From: Chloroflexota bacterium | GTDB lineage: Bacteria; Chloroflexota; UBA6077 | Assembly (NCBI GenBank): GCA_021788565.1 | Contig: JAJYKO010000135.1 | Coordinates: 1-9,689, forward strand | Reading direction: 5' to 3' | DNA length: 9,689 nt | Shown: one piece after another, positions 1 through 6,868 of the stretch | How positions within the stretch are numbered: the stretch's first letter is position 1 | How the letters are laid out: each line of letters begins with the position of its first letter | Made by a program: the position numbers and the translations under genes | The notes under the pieces: generated by a model | Database searches by the model: none | Seen by the model: only the letters and a program-made list of their open reading frames with translations | What the model was told of the DNA's origin: nothing

Positions 1-1117
1 CAGCGTTCACAGGCAAGCTCAGCTTCACCACGTTGTCGGCAGCGAAGATGCTTGTGCTGCGCCCAGCCTCCACCTGGAAATGCTGCTCCAGATCCATCCG
101 CCCCGCATAGAGGCTCGTGTCGGCCAGTCTCTGGTCGTTGGCATCCAGCCGTGCGACCTGGGGAGCCGAACTCATCCACCCCTGCCCGGTATATTTGTCG
201 TACGCCTGGGTTGCCCAGTAGTCGGGTTTGGGGGAGGACACCTCCATGACCAGGTCTGATCCCAGTTCGATGGCTCCTTTTAAGGCGAGGGTCTTGGAAA
301 ACCGGTTCACGTCCGTGTTGGCAGTCGAAGCCCCTACCGAGGCAAACATCCGGTCGAACCCCGACTGGAGATCCTGCCAGGGCCCGGTCACGTTGCTCCA
401 ATTCTCGGCCACCGAGGCGTTGACGGTTCCGGTGGGCATGACCCAGGCAAGGGCCACGATCACCGCCGAGAGCAGGCCACCGCGCCAGAGGAAATCCCAG
501 GTAAGCGAACGGTTGTAGTCCGCGTCGGCACGGTTCCAGTCGTGCTCCTTCAGGTAGAGCGTCGTCCTTATGAGGAGCAGCATCGACGATAGCATGAAGA
601 CCAGGAAGTAAGTCAGCGAGTTCGGCGGGTTGTACGAGAGGTTCACCAGCAGAGCCGACCCACTGGCCACCAGCGTGAACCAGACGTTATGCTTCCTGAA
701 GACAAGCCACGCGGATATGTAACCCATGAACCAGGCCATCAGGGCCATCAGCAGGACAAACAGCAATACGTCGTTGCTGATGCCCCCGCTGTAAGCTGCA
801 TCGATCCATATCCATATGCGCTGTCCAAGCCCCCAGAACTTGTCCGCCCAATCCTGCCCTTTGAGGCCTGCCGCAAAATAGAAGCCCATGCCCACCAGCC
901 CCACCTCTATGGCGAAAAGATGGGCGATCCATCCTCTTACCGGCAGCTTGGCCAGTATGGTCCCCAGTAGGACAGAGAGGAAGGCAAGCCACGGAACGAT
1001 GGAGAGGTTATCTACCCAGTTGGCATTGGCCAGGGATACAGCAGGGCTGAGAACTACAACCATCAGCAGCAGGAAGGATAACCACCCTTCCCGCGGGCCG
1101 GAAATCAGCCTAGACAT
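1..1117 (-). CDS. Transglutaminase-like membrane protein (TgpA/DUF3488 type), N-terminal part, cut by window edge
   Basis: The minus-strand frame is open from ATG 1117 to the left edge (372 codons), so the 3' end is missing. About seven hydrophobic segments are visible near residues 12-31, 40-58, 63-85, 117-141, 145-161, 168-186 and 212-229. A soluble, probably extracytoplasmic region follows and contains YWATQAYDKYTGQGW (residues 300-314), a pattern typical of the domain before the transglutaminase core in TgpA-like proteins. The Cys-His-Asp catalytic core would lie beyond the edge and is not seen. It is the third gene of a moxR-DUF58-transglutaminase set, a widespread order thought to act in envelope protein processing or assembly. 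The gap to the DUF58 gene is 129 bp. The ribosome-binding site is weak (AGGGACGG about 9 bases before ATG), so the start is likely but not certain. The function is inferred from the family and the gene order. Confidence 0.82.
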   Translation of the reverse strand, partial: MSRLISGPREGWLSFLLLMVVVLSPAVSLANANWVDNLSIVPWLAFLSVLLGTILAKLPVRGWIAHLFAIEVGLVGMGFYFAAGLKGQDWADKFWGLGQRIWIWIDAAYSGGISNDVLLFVLLMALMAWFMGYISAWLVFRKHNVWFTLVASGSALLVNLSYNPPNSLTYFLVFMLSSMLLLIRTTLYLKEHDWNRADADYNRSLTWDFLWRGGLLSAVIVALAWVMPTGTVNASVAENWSNVTGPWQDLQSGFDRMFASVGASTANTDVNRFSKTLALKGAIELGSDLVMEVSSPKPDYWATQAYDKYTGQGWMSSAPQVARLDANDQRLADTSLYAGRMDLEQHFQVEAGRSTSIFAADNVVKLSLPVNA

Positions 1118-1164
1118 GATCTAACCGTCCCTATCTTGAACGACGAAGGATACTCCCGTTGGTT

Positions 1165-1298
1165 ACGGGGGTTGGGGGTCGGGGATCGGGGAGTGCTCTC
1201 ACCCTGCTGGTGCCCAGGAGGATACCCCATCGCCGTTCCTGATAGATTACCCATCCACCCGCGCCTCCCGCCTCCCGGCCCCCAGTCCCCCGTCCCCT
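1165..1298. repeat. Imperfect inverted G-rich/C-rich element with two quadruplex motifs
   Basis: The left arm (1167-1191) has four runs of 4-5 G on the plus strand with 2-3 nt loops. The right arm (about 1267-1297) has C runs, which form a similar G-run motif on the minus strand. The arms are imperfect reverse complements, separated by about 80 bp. The right arm lies inside the last codons of the DUF58 gene and supplies its Gly/Arg-rich tail. The element looks like a small dispersed repeat or low-complexity insertion, but other copies cannot be checked here. It may fold in DNA as opposed quadruplexes or in RNA as a GC hairpin between the two genes. Confidence 0.5.
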
Positions 1299-2497
1299 GT
1301 GTTGGGCTGGGCCAGCGCCACTGCCAGGTCGTCTCCCCGCCTGACCAGGTAGCTGGGAATCCCCGCGGCAGCCATGGAACTGATGGAAAGCAGCGGTGAC
1401 GCTTTTGCCCCGAAGGTGCTCACCTCGAGCAGAACCGCCAGAACAGTGACTCCTCGCGACATCAAGAGACTGCACGTTGCGAGCCAGCGTTCGTCGGTCG
1501 AGGGGGTGATGACGACCATCGTTGCTCCGCGCGCGAAGCGGTTCTCCTCTGAGAGGATGAGCTGCTCCAACGGCATGCTGCTGTTCGAGCGCACCACCGC
1601 CAGCAGGTCGAGCACTTTGTGTAGCTGTCGATCGCCTCTATCCGCCGCGAGGGCACGCCCCTGGGTGATGAGTCCCACCTGGCGCTGCCGGACAACAAAG
1701 TAGTTGGCCAGGGTTGCGGCGACGGACACTGCCCACTCCTCCGTGGAGTCCTGGCCGGACCCGACCTGCACCTGATCGTCCAGGTCGAGAACCAGCCACA
1801 CGTCCGAAAGCGGGTCCAGGTCGAACTCCTTTGTCATCAGCCGTCCCTGGCGTGCCGAGCTGAGCCAGTGGATACGGTTCAGACTATCACCGGGCTGGTA
1901 GTCGCGGACGCCCGCGGCGTTGGGCGTCGTGAACGGGGTGTGCTGGGTCTGCACGTTCCCACCCGGGAGATCCCCCGGCAATCTGGCAAAAGAGAAGAGC
2001 GTGGTAATAGCCGGGTAGACGATCACCGTGCCGCTGATGCTCAGCTTGCGATGCCGCCGAAACAACCCGAAGGGATCCCCACTAACCACGGTTACCGGGC
2101 CGAGGTTGAATTCTCCGCGCACCAGGCATGGGGTAGTCATGGTGAAGGCACGCCGAGCCCAGCTACCGAGTGCGATGACGCGGTTGCCTCGACGACCGAC
2201 GAGGGTGGAATCGTCGCGAATCTCGAGCCACAGCTTCGGCAACCAGCTGCTGTTTTCGAGAGTCAGGCGCTCCTCGATCTGCCCGCCGACCTGCGCTCGG
2301 TTGGTCTTGATTTCATGCTTGTAGTAGAGCCAGCGAACGTTGGCCCATGCCCAGAGAAGAGAGATGGCCATGACACCCAGGATCGTGTAGAAGAGCCTGA
2401 ATAGGATCTCCCAACCGGTGCTGAGGGCCATGACCAGTATTACAACAGCCAGCCCGAGAATGAACAGCGGAGTAATCTCTCGGCGAAGGGCTTTCAT
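1247..2497 (-). CDS. DUF58 domain membrane protein
   Basis: This 416-residue protein has two N-terminal hydrophobic segments (about 11-27 and 32-50). The DUF58 signature is clear at residues 196-225: GVRDYQPGDSLNRIHW, then SARQGRLMTKEF. After it comes a von Willebrand A-like fold starting at VWLVLDLDD (233-241). The classical metal-ion-dependent DxSxS site is not intact there, since DLDD replaces it, as I would expect for many DUF58 proteins. Such proteins sit beside MoxR ATPases and transglutaminase-like proteins and are thought to take part in envelope complex assembly; their biochemistry is poorly known. The start is 10 bp after the moxR stop, which indicates one transcript. The last residues (about 398-416, GDGGLGAGRREARVDG) come from the G-rich element and were probably added by it, so the ancestral protein may have ended near residue 397. 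Confidence 0.9.
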   Translation of the reverse strand: MKALRREITPLFILGLAVVILVMALSTGWEILFRLFYTILGVMAISLLWAWANVRWLYYKHEIKTNRAQVGGQIEERLTLENSSWLPKLWLEIRDDSTLVGRRGNRVIALGSWARRAFTMTTPCLVRGEFNLGPVTVVSGDPFGLFRRHRKLSISGTVIVYPAITTLFSFARLPGDLPGGNVQTQHTPFTTPNAAGVRDYQPGDSLNRIHWLSSARQGRLMTKEFDLDPLSDVWLVLDLDDQVQVGSGQDSTEEWAVSVAATLANYFVVRQRQVGLITQGRALAADRGDRQLHKVLDLLAVVRSNSSMPLEQLILSEENRFARGATMVVITPSTDERWLATCSLLMSRGVTVLAVLLEVSTFGAKASPLLSISSMAAAGIPSYLVRRGDDLAVALAQPNTGDGGLGAGRREARVDG

Positions 2498-2507
2498 CGC
2501 TGGGCTT

Positions 2508-3470
2508 TCATCTCTTCAACGAGACCGAGACCCTGCTGCCCGGAACCGGCAGCGAGTCCAGAGTCTCTCGAATTACCATCCCCGGCTCGACGTGTTTTAC
2601 CCTGGCTGCCGGACTAACGATCAACCGATGTGCGAGGACCGGCTCCGCCATAGCCTTCACGTCGTCTGGACTCACGAAATCGCGGCCCTGCAGAAAAGCT
2701 CTCGCCTGGGCCGCACGGAAAAGAGCCAGGGATCCTCGTGGACTCGCGCCCAGGTAGATGTCCGGGTGGGTGCGCGAAGCTGACACAATGTCCACTACGT
2801 AACCCCGCAACGGCGGGGCCAAGAAGACCTCCCTGACCTGCCGCTGAACCTCCAGAAGTTGCTCCGCGGAGGCAACCTGCGAGATCTGATCCACCGGATG
2901 CGAGTGTTGCTGCCTATCCAGGATGTCCAGTTCGTCCCCGCGGGCCGGATACCCCAGCCGTATCCGCATGAGGAAGCGGTCCAGCTCGGCCTCCGGCAGC
3001 GCGAAGGTACCCTCGTACTCGATGGGGTTCTGAGTCGCCATCACCATGAACGGCCTGGGTAAATGGTAGGTGGTGCCATCGACCGTGATCTGGCGCTCCT
3101 CCATCGCCTCAAGGAGACTGGCCTGGGTCTTCGGCGTGGCACGGTTGATCTCGTCGGCCAGGACAATCTGCGCGATGACCGGGCCGGGGCGAAACTCGAA
3201 CTCACCGGACTTCTGGTTGAATATGGAGACGCCCGTTACGTCGCTGGGGAGGAGGTCGGGCGTAAACTGGATGCGCTTGAAGCTGCAACCGATGCTTCGC
3301 GATAGGGACTTGGCGAGAACCGTCTTCCCGACGCCCGGCACGTCCTCGACCAGGACGTGGCCCTCGCACATCAACGAGATCAGCGCAAGCTCTACCTCGG
3401 CTCGCTTGCCAACGACTACCCGCTCGACGTTGTTCAGAATCTCCAGCAGCACCGCATTGCCGTTCGGCAT
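2508..3470 (-). CDS. MoxR-family AAA+ ATPase
   Basis: This 320-residue cytosolic AAA+ ATPase of the MoxR/RavA clade carries the full ATPase set. Walker A is DVPGVGKT at 43-50, Walker B is IVLADEINR at 102-110, sensor 1 is ATQNP at 145-149, the arginine-finger region is [10 protein letters not shown] at 157-166, and sensor 2 is SPRG at 243-246. MoxR ATPases act as chaperone-like factors on partner proteins with von Willebrand A folds, here presumably the adjacent DUF58 protein. I chose ATG 3470 because GGAGG stands 10 bases upstream and the protein then begins as the family does. The frame runs on upstream to 3542, but that start falls inside the leader hairpin and would add an unrelated 24 residues. 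It is the first gene of the moxR-DUF58-transglutaminase operon. Confidence 0.95.
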   Translation of the reverse strand: MPNGNAVLLEILNNVERVVVGKRAEVELALISLMCEGHVLVEDVPGVGKTVLAKSLSRSIGCSFKRIQFTPDLLPSDVTGVSIFNQKSGEFEFRPGPVIAQIVLADEINRATPKTQASLLEAMEERQITVDGTTYHLPRPFMVMATQNPIEYEGTFALPEAELDRFLMRIRLGYPARGDELDILDRQQHSHPVDQISQVASAEQLLEVQRQVREVFLAPPLRGYVVDIVSASRTHPDIYLGASPRGSLALFRAAQARAFLQGRDFVSPDDVKAMAEPVLAHRLIVSPAARVKHVEPGMVIRETLDSLPVPGSRVSVSLKR

Positions 3471-3509
3471 CGATCGAACTCCTCCATAGAGGCCGTGCCC
3501 CCGGACAAG

Positions 3510-3555
3510 CAAGGCTTTCCAGCAGTGCCCGCTAGGGCGCAAGCGGAAAGCCTTG
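3510..3555 (-). promoter_or_regulatory. Leader hairpin upstream of moxR
   Basis: In the moxR transcript, CAAGGCTTTCC (3555-3545) pairs perfectly with GGAAAGCCTTG (3520-3510), an 11-bp stem. An inner GCCC/GGGC stem caps a TAGC loop. The hairpin lies between the predicted transcription start (about 3568) and the moxR ribosome-binding site. No U tract follows it, so it does not look like an intrinsic terminator. It could be a stability element, a protein-binding leader, or a small repeat. No known riboswitch consensus was recognised. Confidence 0.55.
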
Positions 3556-3574
3556 AGAGGGCCGTTGAGCAGCC

Positions 3575-3580
3575 ATTATA
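3575..3580 (-). promoter_or_regulatory. Extended -10 promoter for the moxR operon
   Basis: On the minus strand TGCTATAAT gives a perfect -10 hexamer (TATAAT, 3580-3575) with the TG of an extended -10. No good -35 box sits 16-18 bases upstream, which fits extended -10 promoters. Transcription would start near 3568, giving a leader of about 98 nt that holds the hairpin at 3510-3555. The 3' end of the secreted-protein gene lies just upstream on the same strand. Confidence 0.5.
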
Positions 3581-3648
3581 GCACGCTGAGGCCTGATATC
3601 ATCGCTATGGATTTATTAAAGGTTGATGAAAATCACGGACCATATTAA

Positions 3649-4569
3649 CTACTGCTTCTCCCAGGGGAAGCGGGCGGTGTTCAGCCTGCTCTGCAGTCCG
3701 TACGGCCCGTTGATCCAGGTCATGTACCCGTTGGTGAAGGCCGTCCAGTTGTCCGCCTTCCTCCACACCATCATGCCCTTCGTCGTCTGCTGCAGCGAGT
3801 CCCCGTTGGCCGGATTGAAGTGCTCGTTCTCCAGGGGCTGCCCGACTATGCTGGGTATCATCGAGGCCAGGGTCGCGAAGCCGAGCTTGAAAGCCGGCGG
3901 CGCGGCTGGCGTGGGCGCGGGAGTCGGGGCCGCTACCGGTGCGGGGGCCGGCGTTGGCGCGACGGGTGCCGGCGCTGGCGTTGGCGCCGCGGTGGGAGCA
4001 GGGGCCTGGGTAGGGACCGGTGCGGCCGTCGGAGCGGCAGCTGTCGCTGGAGCGCTGTTGCTCACCGCGATCCCGTAGGGGGCGGCCGTGGAGATTTGAG
4101 CCGTCACAGTATGCTTGACCGTGTCCACGGTGCTGGGGACGTCCGTCCAGGTGATGCCATCAGGCTGAAGCATCACAATCCTGAGGGTCGACTCACTCCG
4201 GCCACCCAGGGTCGCGGGGTTGTACGACACGACCAGGGTAGGTAGCGGCGTGCCGAAGGTGATAGTGCCGCCGCCGTTGGAGAGAAATTCGAGGGTGAAA
4301 GGATCGCCCGCCCAGATGGAATTCGGCGGGGCAACAGGGTAGTCGGCCATGGTCTGAGGTATGTACCTGACATTGAAGCTGTCACTCGCGGTGTTGCCCG
4401 GCAACGAGAACTGTATCCGGCCGTCGTCCGAGTTGAGGTATCCACCCGAGTAGCTCGATATGTAAACCTCCTGCGGATTGTCGGTTGTAGTTGTGTCGGC
4501 CATGGTGACGGTAGCGCTCACGCCGAGGGCAACCACCATGAGTGTCAAGACCAGGATTGCGCGCCTCAT
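3649..4569 (-). CDS. Secreted protein with beta-rich N-domain, Pro/Ala linker and WRKADNWTAF C-domain
   Basis: This protein has 306 residues if it starts at ATG 4569, which has AGGAGG seven bases upstream; the open frame reaches 4656 but lacks that support. Residues 1-24 form a signal peptide (MRR, a hydrophobic core, then TVTMA, with likely cleavage before DTTTT). Residues 30-170 are strand-rich and end in VTAQISTAAPYGIAV, which resembles ZU5-like extracellular domains (tentative). Residues 172-226 are a low-complexity Ala/Pro/Thr/Val linker. Residues 227-304 form a C-terminal module with QQTTKGMMVWRKADNWTAF, TWINGPYGLQ and RLNTARFPWE, a module I associate with secreted Chloroflexota proteins, often next to cell-wall or hydrolase domains. 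There is no LPxTG motif or transmembrane anchor after the signal peptide. A surface or spacer role is inferred; no enzyme motif is visible. Confidence 0.8.
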   Translation of the reverse strand: MRRAILVLTLMVVALGVSATVTMADTTTTDNPQEVYISSYSGGYLNSDDGRIQFSLPGNTASDSFNVRYIPQTMADYPVAPPNSIWAGDPFTLEFLSNGGGTITFGTPLPTLVVSYNPATLGGRSESTLRIVMLQPDGITWTDVPSTVDTVKHTVTAQISTAAPYGIAVSNSAPATAAAPTAAPVPTQAPAPTAAPTPAPAPVAPTPAPAPVAAPTPAPTPAAPPAFKLGFATLASMIPSIVGQPLENEHFNPANGDSLQQTTKGMMVWRKADNWTAFTNGYMTWINGPYGLQSRLNTARFPWEKQ

Positions 4570-4664
4570 GAACTCTCCTCCTGAGACCAGAATAGTAGGT
4601 CGTTTGCGGACTCCGCCGTGGGAATCGATCGTGCCAGATAGAAAACATGGGCTCATCTACTGCC

Positions 4665-4670
4665 ATTGTA
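4665..4670 (-). promoter_or_regulatory. Candidate -10 box for the secreted-protein gene
   Basis: TACAAT on the minus strand (4670-4665) matches the -10 consensus at five of six bases. The best -35 is TTAACC, 19 bases upstream, which is a poor match with long spacing. Transcription would begin near 4658, leaving a leader of about 90 nt before ATG 4569. The 266-bp gap (4570-4835) also has to hold the divergent promoter of the methyltransferase gene. For that gene only weak boxes were seen (for example TAGTAT at 4741-4746), so none is annotated. Confidence 0.35.
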
Positions 4671-4835
4671 GCCCGGTCCACGCGCAAAAGGTTAAGCTGA
4701 TGCTAAATTTGTCTCGCTCGAACTCGGAAGGCATAGGTGATAGTATCCGAACGACAGCTCAAGCCGGCTGTCGCACACGATTAACCTTGAAAGTGAGTGG
4801 TGGACCTGAGGATCAGCCAGCGTCGGGAGGGAGAC

Positions 4836-5810
4836 ATGGAGACAGAGTTAGTGACATTGCGCGAGCAGTTGGGTACATGGAGGTGGCTGCTGCTGGTCGC
4901 CGCGGCCCACGAGAGCGGGATATTCGCGGCCCTGGATAAAGTGCAGCTTGATGCCGAGGAGATGGCAGCACGCCTGGGGCTGGAGCAACGTGCCACTTAC
5001 GTCGTCGCCGAGGCGCTCGTCGCCGGAGGCTTCATGGCGAGCGTAGACGGGCGCTACCAGTTGACAGAAGCCGCGCGCCGGCTTCTGGTGGACCAATCCG
5101 ACCCGGCCTACCAAGCCCCCTCTGTACTTCACAGCCGGGATCTCGCCGCGAGCTGGCTGCAACTGCCAGAGATCCTCAAGGGCAATCGGCCGGAGCGCCG
5201 CCGTCGCTCCACACCGGGCACGTTCACTGCGACCATGGCCATCGGCGCCCGCAGGAACGCTGTGCAGATCGTAGAGCGGTGCCTGACCCGCTTCCCCAAG
5301 GCACGGCGCGTCATGGACGTCGGCGGAGGACCTGGCGTGCACGCCCGTGCTTTTCATGACAGGGGGCTGGCGGTGACCATCCTGGATCTGCCGGACGTGA
5401 TCGAACTTGTACGACCCCAATGGGCCGGTGCAGCGGATGTGACACTGATTGGGGGCGACTTCACCATGGGTCTGCCCGAGGGTCCATTCGATCTTGTCTT
5501 GCTGGGCAACGTGTGCCACATTTACGGTCCGGAGGAGAATCAGAGCCTGTTTCGGCGGGTTGCCGCGGTGCTCGCGCCGGGAGGTGGCGTGGCAATCATC
5601 GATTTCGTGCGCGGACGGAGCGCAGCGGCCGCGCTGTTCGGCGTCAACATGCTGGCTGCCTCGCCGAAAGCGGGAACGTGGACCGAGGTGGAGTACACGA
5701 CATGGCTTCGGAAGGCCGGCTTCGACGACATCGACCTGATGGATGTCGGCAGTTCACCAGAGGAGATCAAGGCAAGGCAAACGCAGTTGATCACCGCTCG
5801 ACTCGCCTGA
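4836..5810 (+). CDS. SAM-dependent O-methyltransferase (dimerising Methyltransf_2 type)
   Basis: This 324-residue cytosolic enzyme is of the class that moves a methyl group from S-adenosylmethionine to a hydroxyl of a small molecule. The N-terminal part (about 12-90) resembles the winged-helix dimerisation domain of small-molecule O-methyltransferases (EEMAARLGLEQRATYVVAEA, GRYQLTEAARRLL). The Rossmann-like core has motif I VMDVGGGPGVHARAF (159-173), an acidic ribose-binding region ILDLPDVIE (182-190), GGDFTMGLPEGPFDLVLLGN (206-225), and CHIYGPEE (227-234), where the family often has its catalytic or binding His. It ends in APGGGVAIIDF and a closing WLRKAGFDDIDLMDVGSS. ATG 4836 is chosen because GGGAGG lies five bases before it; GTG 4797 in the same frame has no such site. 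The substrate is unknown, and no biosynthetic cluster surrounds it. Confidence 0.9.
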   Translation: METELVTLREQLGTWRWLLLVAAAHESGIFAALDKVQLDAEEMAARLGLEQRATYVVAEALVAGGFMASVDGRYQLTEAARRLLVDQSDPAYQAPSVLHSRDLAASWLQLPEILKGNRPERRRRSTPGTFTATMAIGARRNAVQIVERCLTRFPKARRVMDVGGGPGVHARAFHDRGLAVTILDLPDVIELVRPQWAGAADVTLIGGDFTMGLPEGPFDLVLLGNVCHIYGPEENQSLFRRVAAVLAPGGGVAIIDFVRGRSAAAALFGVNMLAASPKAGTWTEVEYTTWLRKAGFDDIDLMDVGSSPEEIKARQTQLITARLA

Positions 5811-5830
5811 GTTCGTAAGCATGTAGCCGT

Positions 5831-5871
5831 GGGCTTCAGCCCTTGACTCGCAGCGAAGGAACGTCAAGGCT
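5831..5871. repeat. Small palindromic, REP-like element after the methyltransferase gene
   Basis: GGGCTTCAGCCC (5831-5842) is a short hairpin. Overlapping it, AGCCCTTGAC (5838-5847) pairs with GTCAAGGCT (5863-5871) with one bulged base. The preceding GTAGCCGT resembles the edges of dispersed palindromic repeats, but no other copy is seen in the window. No T run follows, so an intrinsic terminator is not supported, although the element may still end or stabilise the methyltransferase mRNA. Confidence 0.4.
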
Positions 5872-6034
5872 AGGAGCGAAGCGGGGACTGGTCGTTTACT
5901 ATCTTCTGGAAGGCGGATATGGGGTCGCTCCCCTCCAACGTGACGATCACGAGGTCTCCCTCCTTGCCAGAAGGGTAACAGTTTGCCCATGTAGCGTCGG
6001 GGCTCGTGACGCGCTCGAAGAGGTGGCTGCCAGC

Positions 6035-6063
6035 TTGACAGGAAACCCACGAGGGCTGATACT
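6035..6063 (+). promoter_or_regulatory. Sigma-70-type promoter of the arsR-like operon
   Basis: TTGACA (6035-6040) is a perfect -35 box. After exactly 17 bases comes GATACT (6058-6063), a four-of-six -10 box. Transcription would start near 6070, about 29 bases before the ATG at 6099 and immediately before the inverted repeat at 6074-6091. Confidence 0.6.
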
Positions 6064-6073
6064 GAGCACGATA

Positions 6074-6091
6074 TATCAAACTAAGTTGATA
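6074..6091 (+). promoter_or_regulatory. ArsR-type operator palindrome
   Basis: TATCAA-ACTAAG-TTGATA is a perfect 6-6-6 inverted repeat. ATCAA-N6-TTGAT is the general form of operators bound by ArsR/SmtB dimers. It would span about +4 to +21 of the transcript from the 6035-6063 promoter and ends eight bases before the regulator's ATG. This is the expected place for autorepression relieved by metal or metalloid binding. Confidence 0.65.
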
Positions 6092-6098
6092 CAAGGTC

Positions 6099-6446
6099 AT
6101 GAGAAGGTACTGCGACACGAGCGTCCCCAGACTGGCCAGCGGCCAATTGGGCCTGCTGCCCTCTACCGAGCTCGCCAGGCTGGCCGCGACGGCTCAGGCG
6201 CTAGCCGACCCCATCCGCGTACAGATGGTTCACCTGCTGGAGCAGCAGCCGAACCTCTGCACCTGCGAGTTCTCCGAACTCCTCGAGTTGGCGCAATCCA
6301 AGATCTCCTACCACCTTCGTATCCTGGTGGAGGCGGGTATCGCCTCGCGGGAGACCCACGGAACCTGGAGCCACTACAGCCTGCTTGATAGGGACCTCCT
6401 GAGTCGGCTGAGGCTTCTGGCGGCGCAAGGGGTCGGGATCCGCTAG
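6099..6446 (+). CDS. ArsR/SmtB-family metalloregulator with CxC motif
   Basis: This 115-residue winged-helix repressor fits the normal family length. LADPIRVQMVHLLEQQPNLC (35-54) matches the family's ALxDPxRxxIL opening, and AQSKISYHLRILVEAGI (65-81) is the recognition-helix region. CTC (Cys54, Cys56) sits where classical As(III)/Sb(III) sensors have their ELCVCDL motif, and Cys5 could be a third ligand. This suggests a trivalent arsenic, antimony or similar soft-metal inducer, though specificity cannot be proved. The start at ATG 6099 has only a weak AAGG two bases away, and it follows the operator and a good promoter, so the mRNA has a very short leader. The gene heads a same-strand series with the Cys-rich protein, the MtrA-like protein and the CDF transporter, which it presumably controls together with itself. 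Confidence 0.9.
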   Translation: MRRYCDTSVPRLASGQLGLLPSTELARLAATAQALADPIRVQMVHLLEQQPNLCTCEFSELLELAQSKISYHLRILVEAGIASRETHGTWSHYSLLDRDLLSRLRLLAAQGVGIR

Positions 6447-6511
6447 CCACCGATGGCAGATGCCCAATCCCAGGAGACAGCAGAGGGTGGCGCAGGAAAG
6501 GAATCACGCCG

Positions 6512-6868
6512 ATGATAGAGATACAAGATATTGGAGAAGCGATAGGCCATGTCCACGAGGAGCTGGGCCGGGTCCAGCAAGTGAGGAAGTGCGCGGGCTG
6601 CGAGTGCCTGCTGGACGTCTTGAAAGCCGTGCAGACGGACCTCGCGGGGGTGGACTCGCCCGAGGCAAAGGCCGCAAAGGCGGATTTTCAAAGATGGTTT
6701 GAGGCAGGCAGCGCGAAGAGGCACAACTGCCTGGGCTGTGAGGAGTGCCTGCCCACGGATCCATACAACCGCTTCAGCGTCTTCCTCCGGGACGCTAACG
6801 TCCAGCGGGGCGACTTCCCCATCGGCGATGCCATCCAGACCGCGGCCTGCGGATGCGGAGACACTTGA
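6512..6868 (+). CDS. Cys-rich protein, possibly the N-terminal domain of the MtrA-like protein
   Basis: This is a 118-residue soluble protein with AAAGGA nine bases before ATG 6512. It has eight Cys in three groups: KCAGCECLLDVL (Cys27, 30, 32), HNCLGCEECLPTDPYNRF (Cys73, 76, 79) and ACGCGDT at the very end (Cys113, 115). The spacing would suit an iron-sulfur cluster or a metal/thiol site, but no named ferredoxin or zinc-finger family was recognised. The frame ends at TGA 6866-6868, and the next gene continues in the same frame with no stop until 7693. The two may therefore be one 393-residue product interrupted by the TGA, through recoding, mutation or sequence error, or two adjacent proteins acting together. 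It lies 65 bp after the ArsR-like gene, in the same presumed operon. A supply or redox role for the corrinoid protein is only a guess. Confidence 0.75.
   Translation: MIEIQDIGEAIGHVHEELGRVQQVRKCAGCECLLDVLKAVQTDLAGVDSPEAKAAKADFQRWFEAGSAKRHNCLGCEECLPTDPYNRFSVFLRDANVQRGDFPIGDAIQTAACGCGDT

Larger units (their letters stand above)
5870..6118 (-). other. Doubtful minus-strand ORF of 82 codons, possible gene remnant
   Basis: A frame on the minus strand reads smoothly from 6118 to a TAG at 5870. Its middle has a mixed, protein-like composition (SPDATWANCYPSGKEGDL, then VIVTLEGSDPISAFQKIV) with no low-complexity bias. It starts with GTG (or ATG eight codons later) inside the 5' end of the arsR-like gene and over that gene's operator, without a clear ribosome-binding site. 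No family is recognised. It could be the decayed 3' end of a gene lost by deletion, or chance. The 288-bp stretch 5811-6098 holds no better candidate gene. Confidence 0.2.

Noticed and set aside
1868..2404. Plus-strand frame of 178 codons within the DUF58 gene
   Set aside because: It lies antisense to the DUF58 signature region and has no recognisable domain or ribosome-binding site.
3471..3542. Upstream extension of MoxR to the start at 3542
   Set aside because: It would put the start inside the 11-bp hairpin, add unrelated residues, and ignore the GGAGG before ATG 3470.
3893..4066. Tandem-like GGCG/GGTGC-rich tract considered as a CRISPR array or minisatellite
   Set aside because: There are no constant repeats or spacers; the periodicity comes from Ala/Pro/Thr codons in the linker of the secreted protein.
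3820..4245. Long plus-strand frames opposite the secreted-protein gene, coding Gly/Ala/Val-rich or Gly/Arg-rich repeats
   Set aside because: They are antisense shadows of the Ala/Pro-rich linker codons; the minus frame has a signal peptide, a ribosome-binding site and a recognisable C-terminal module.
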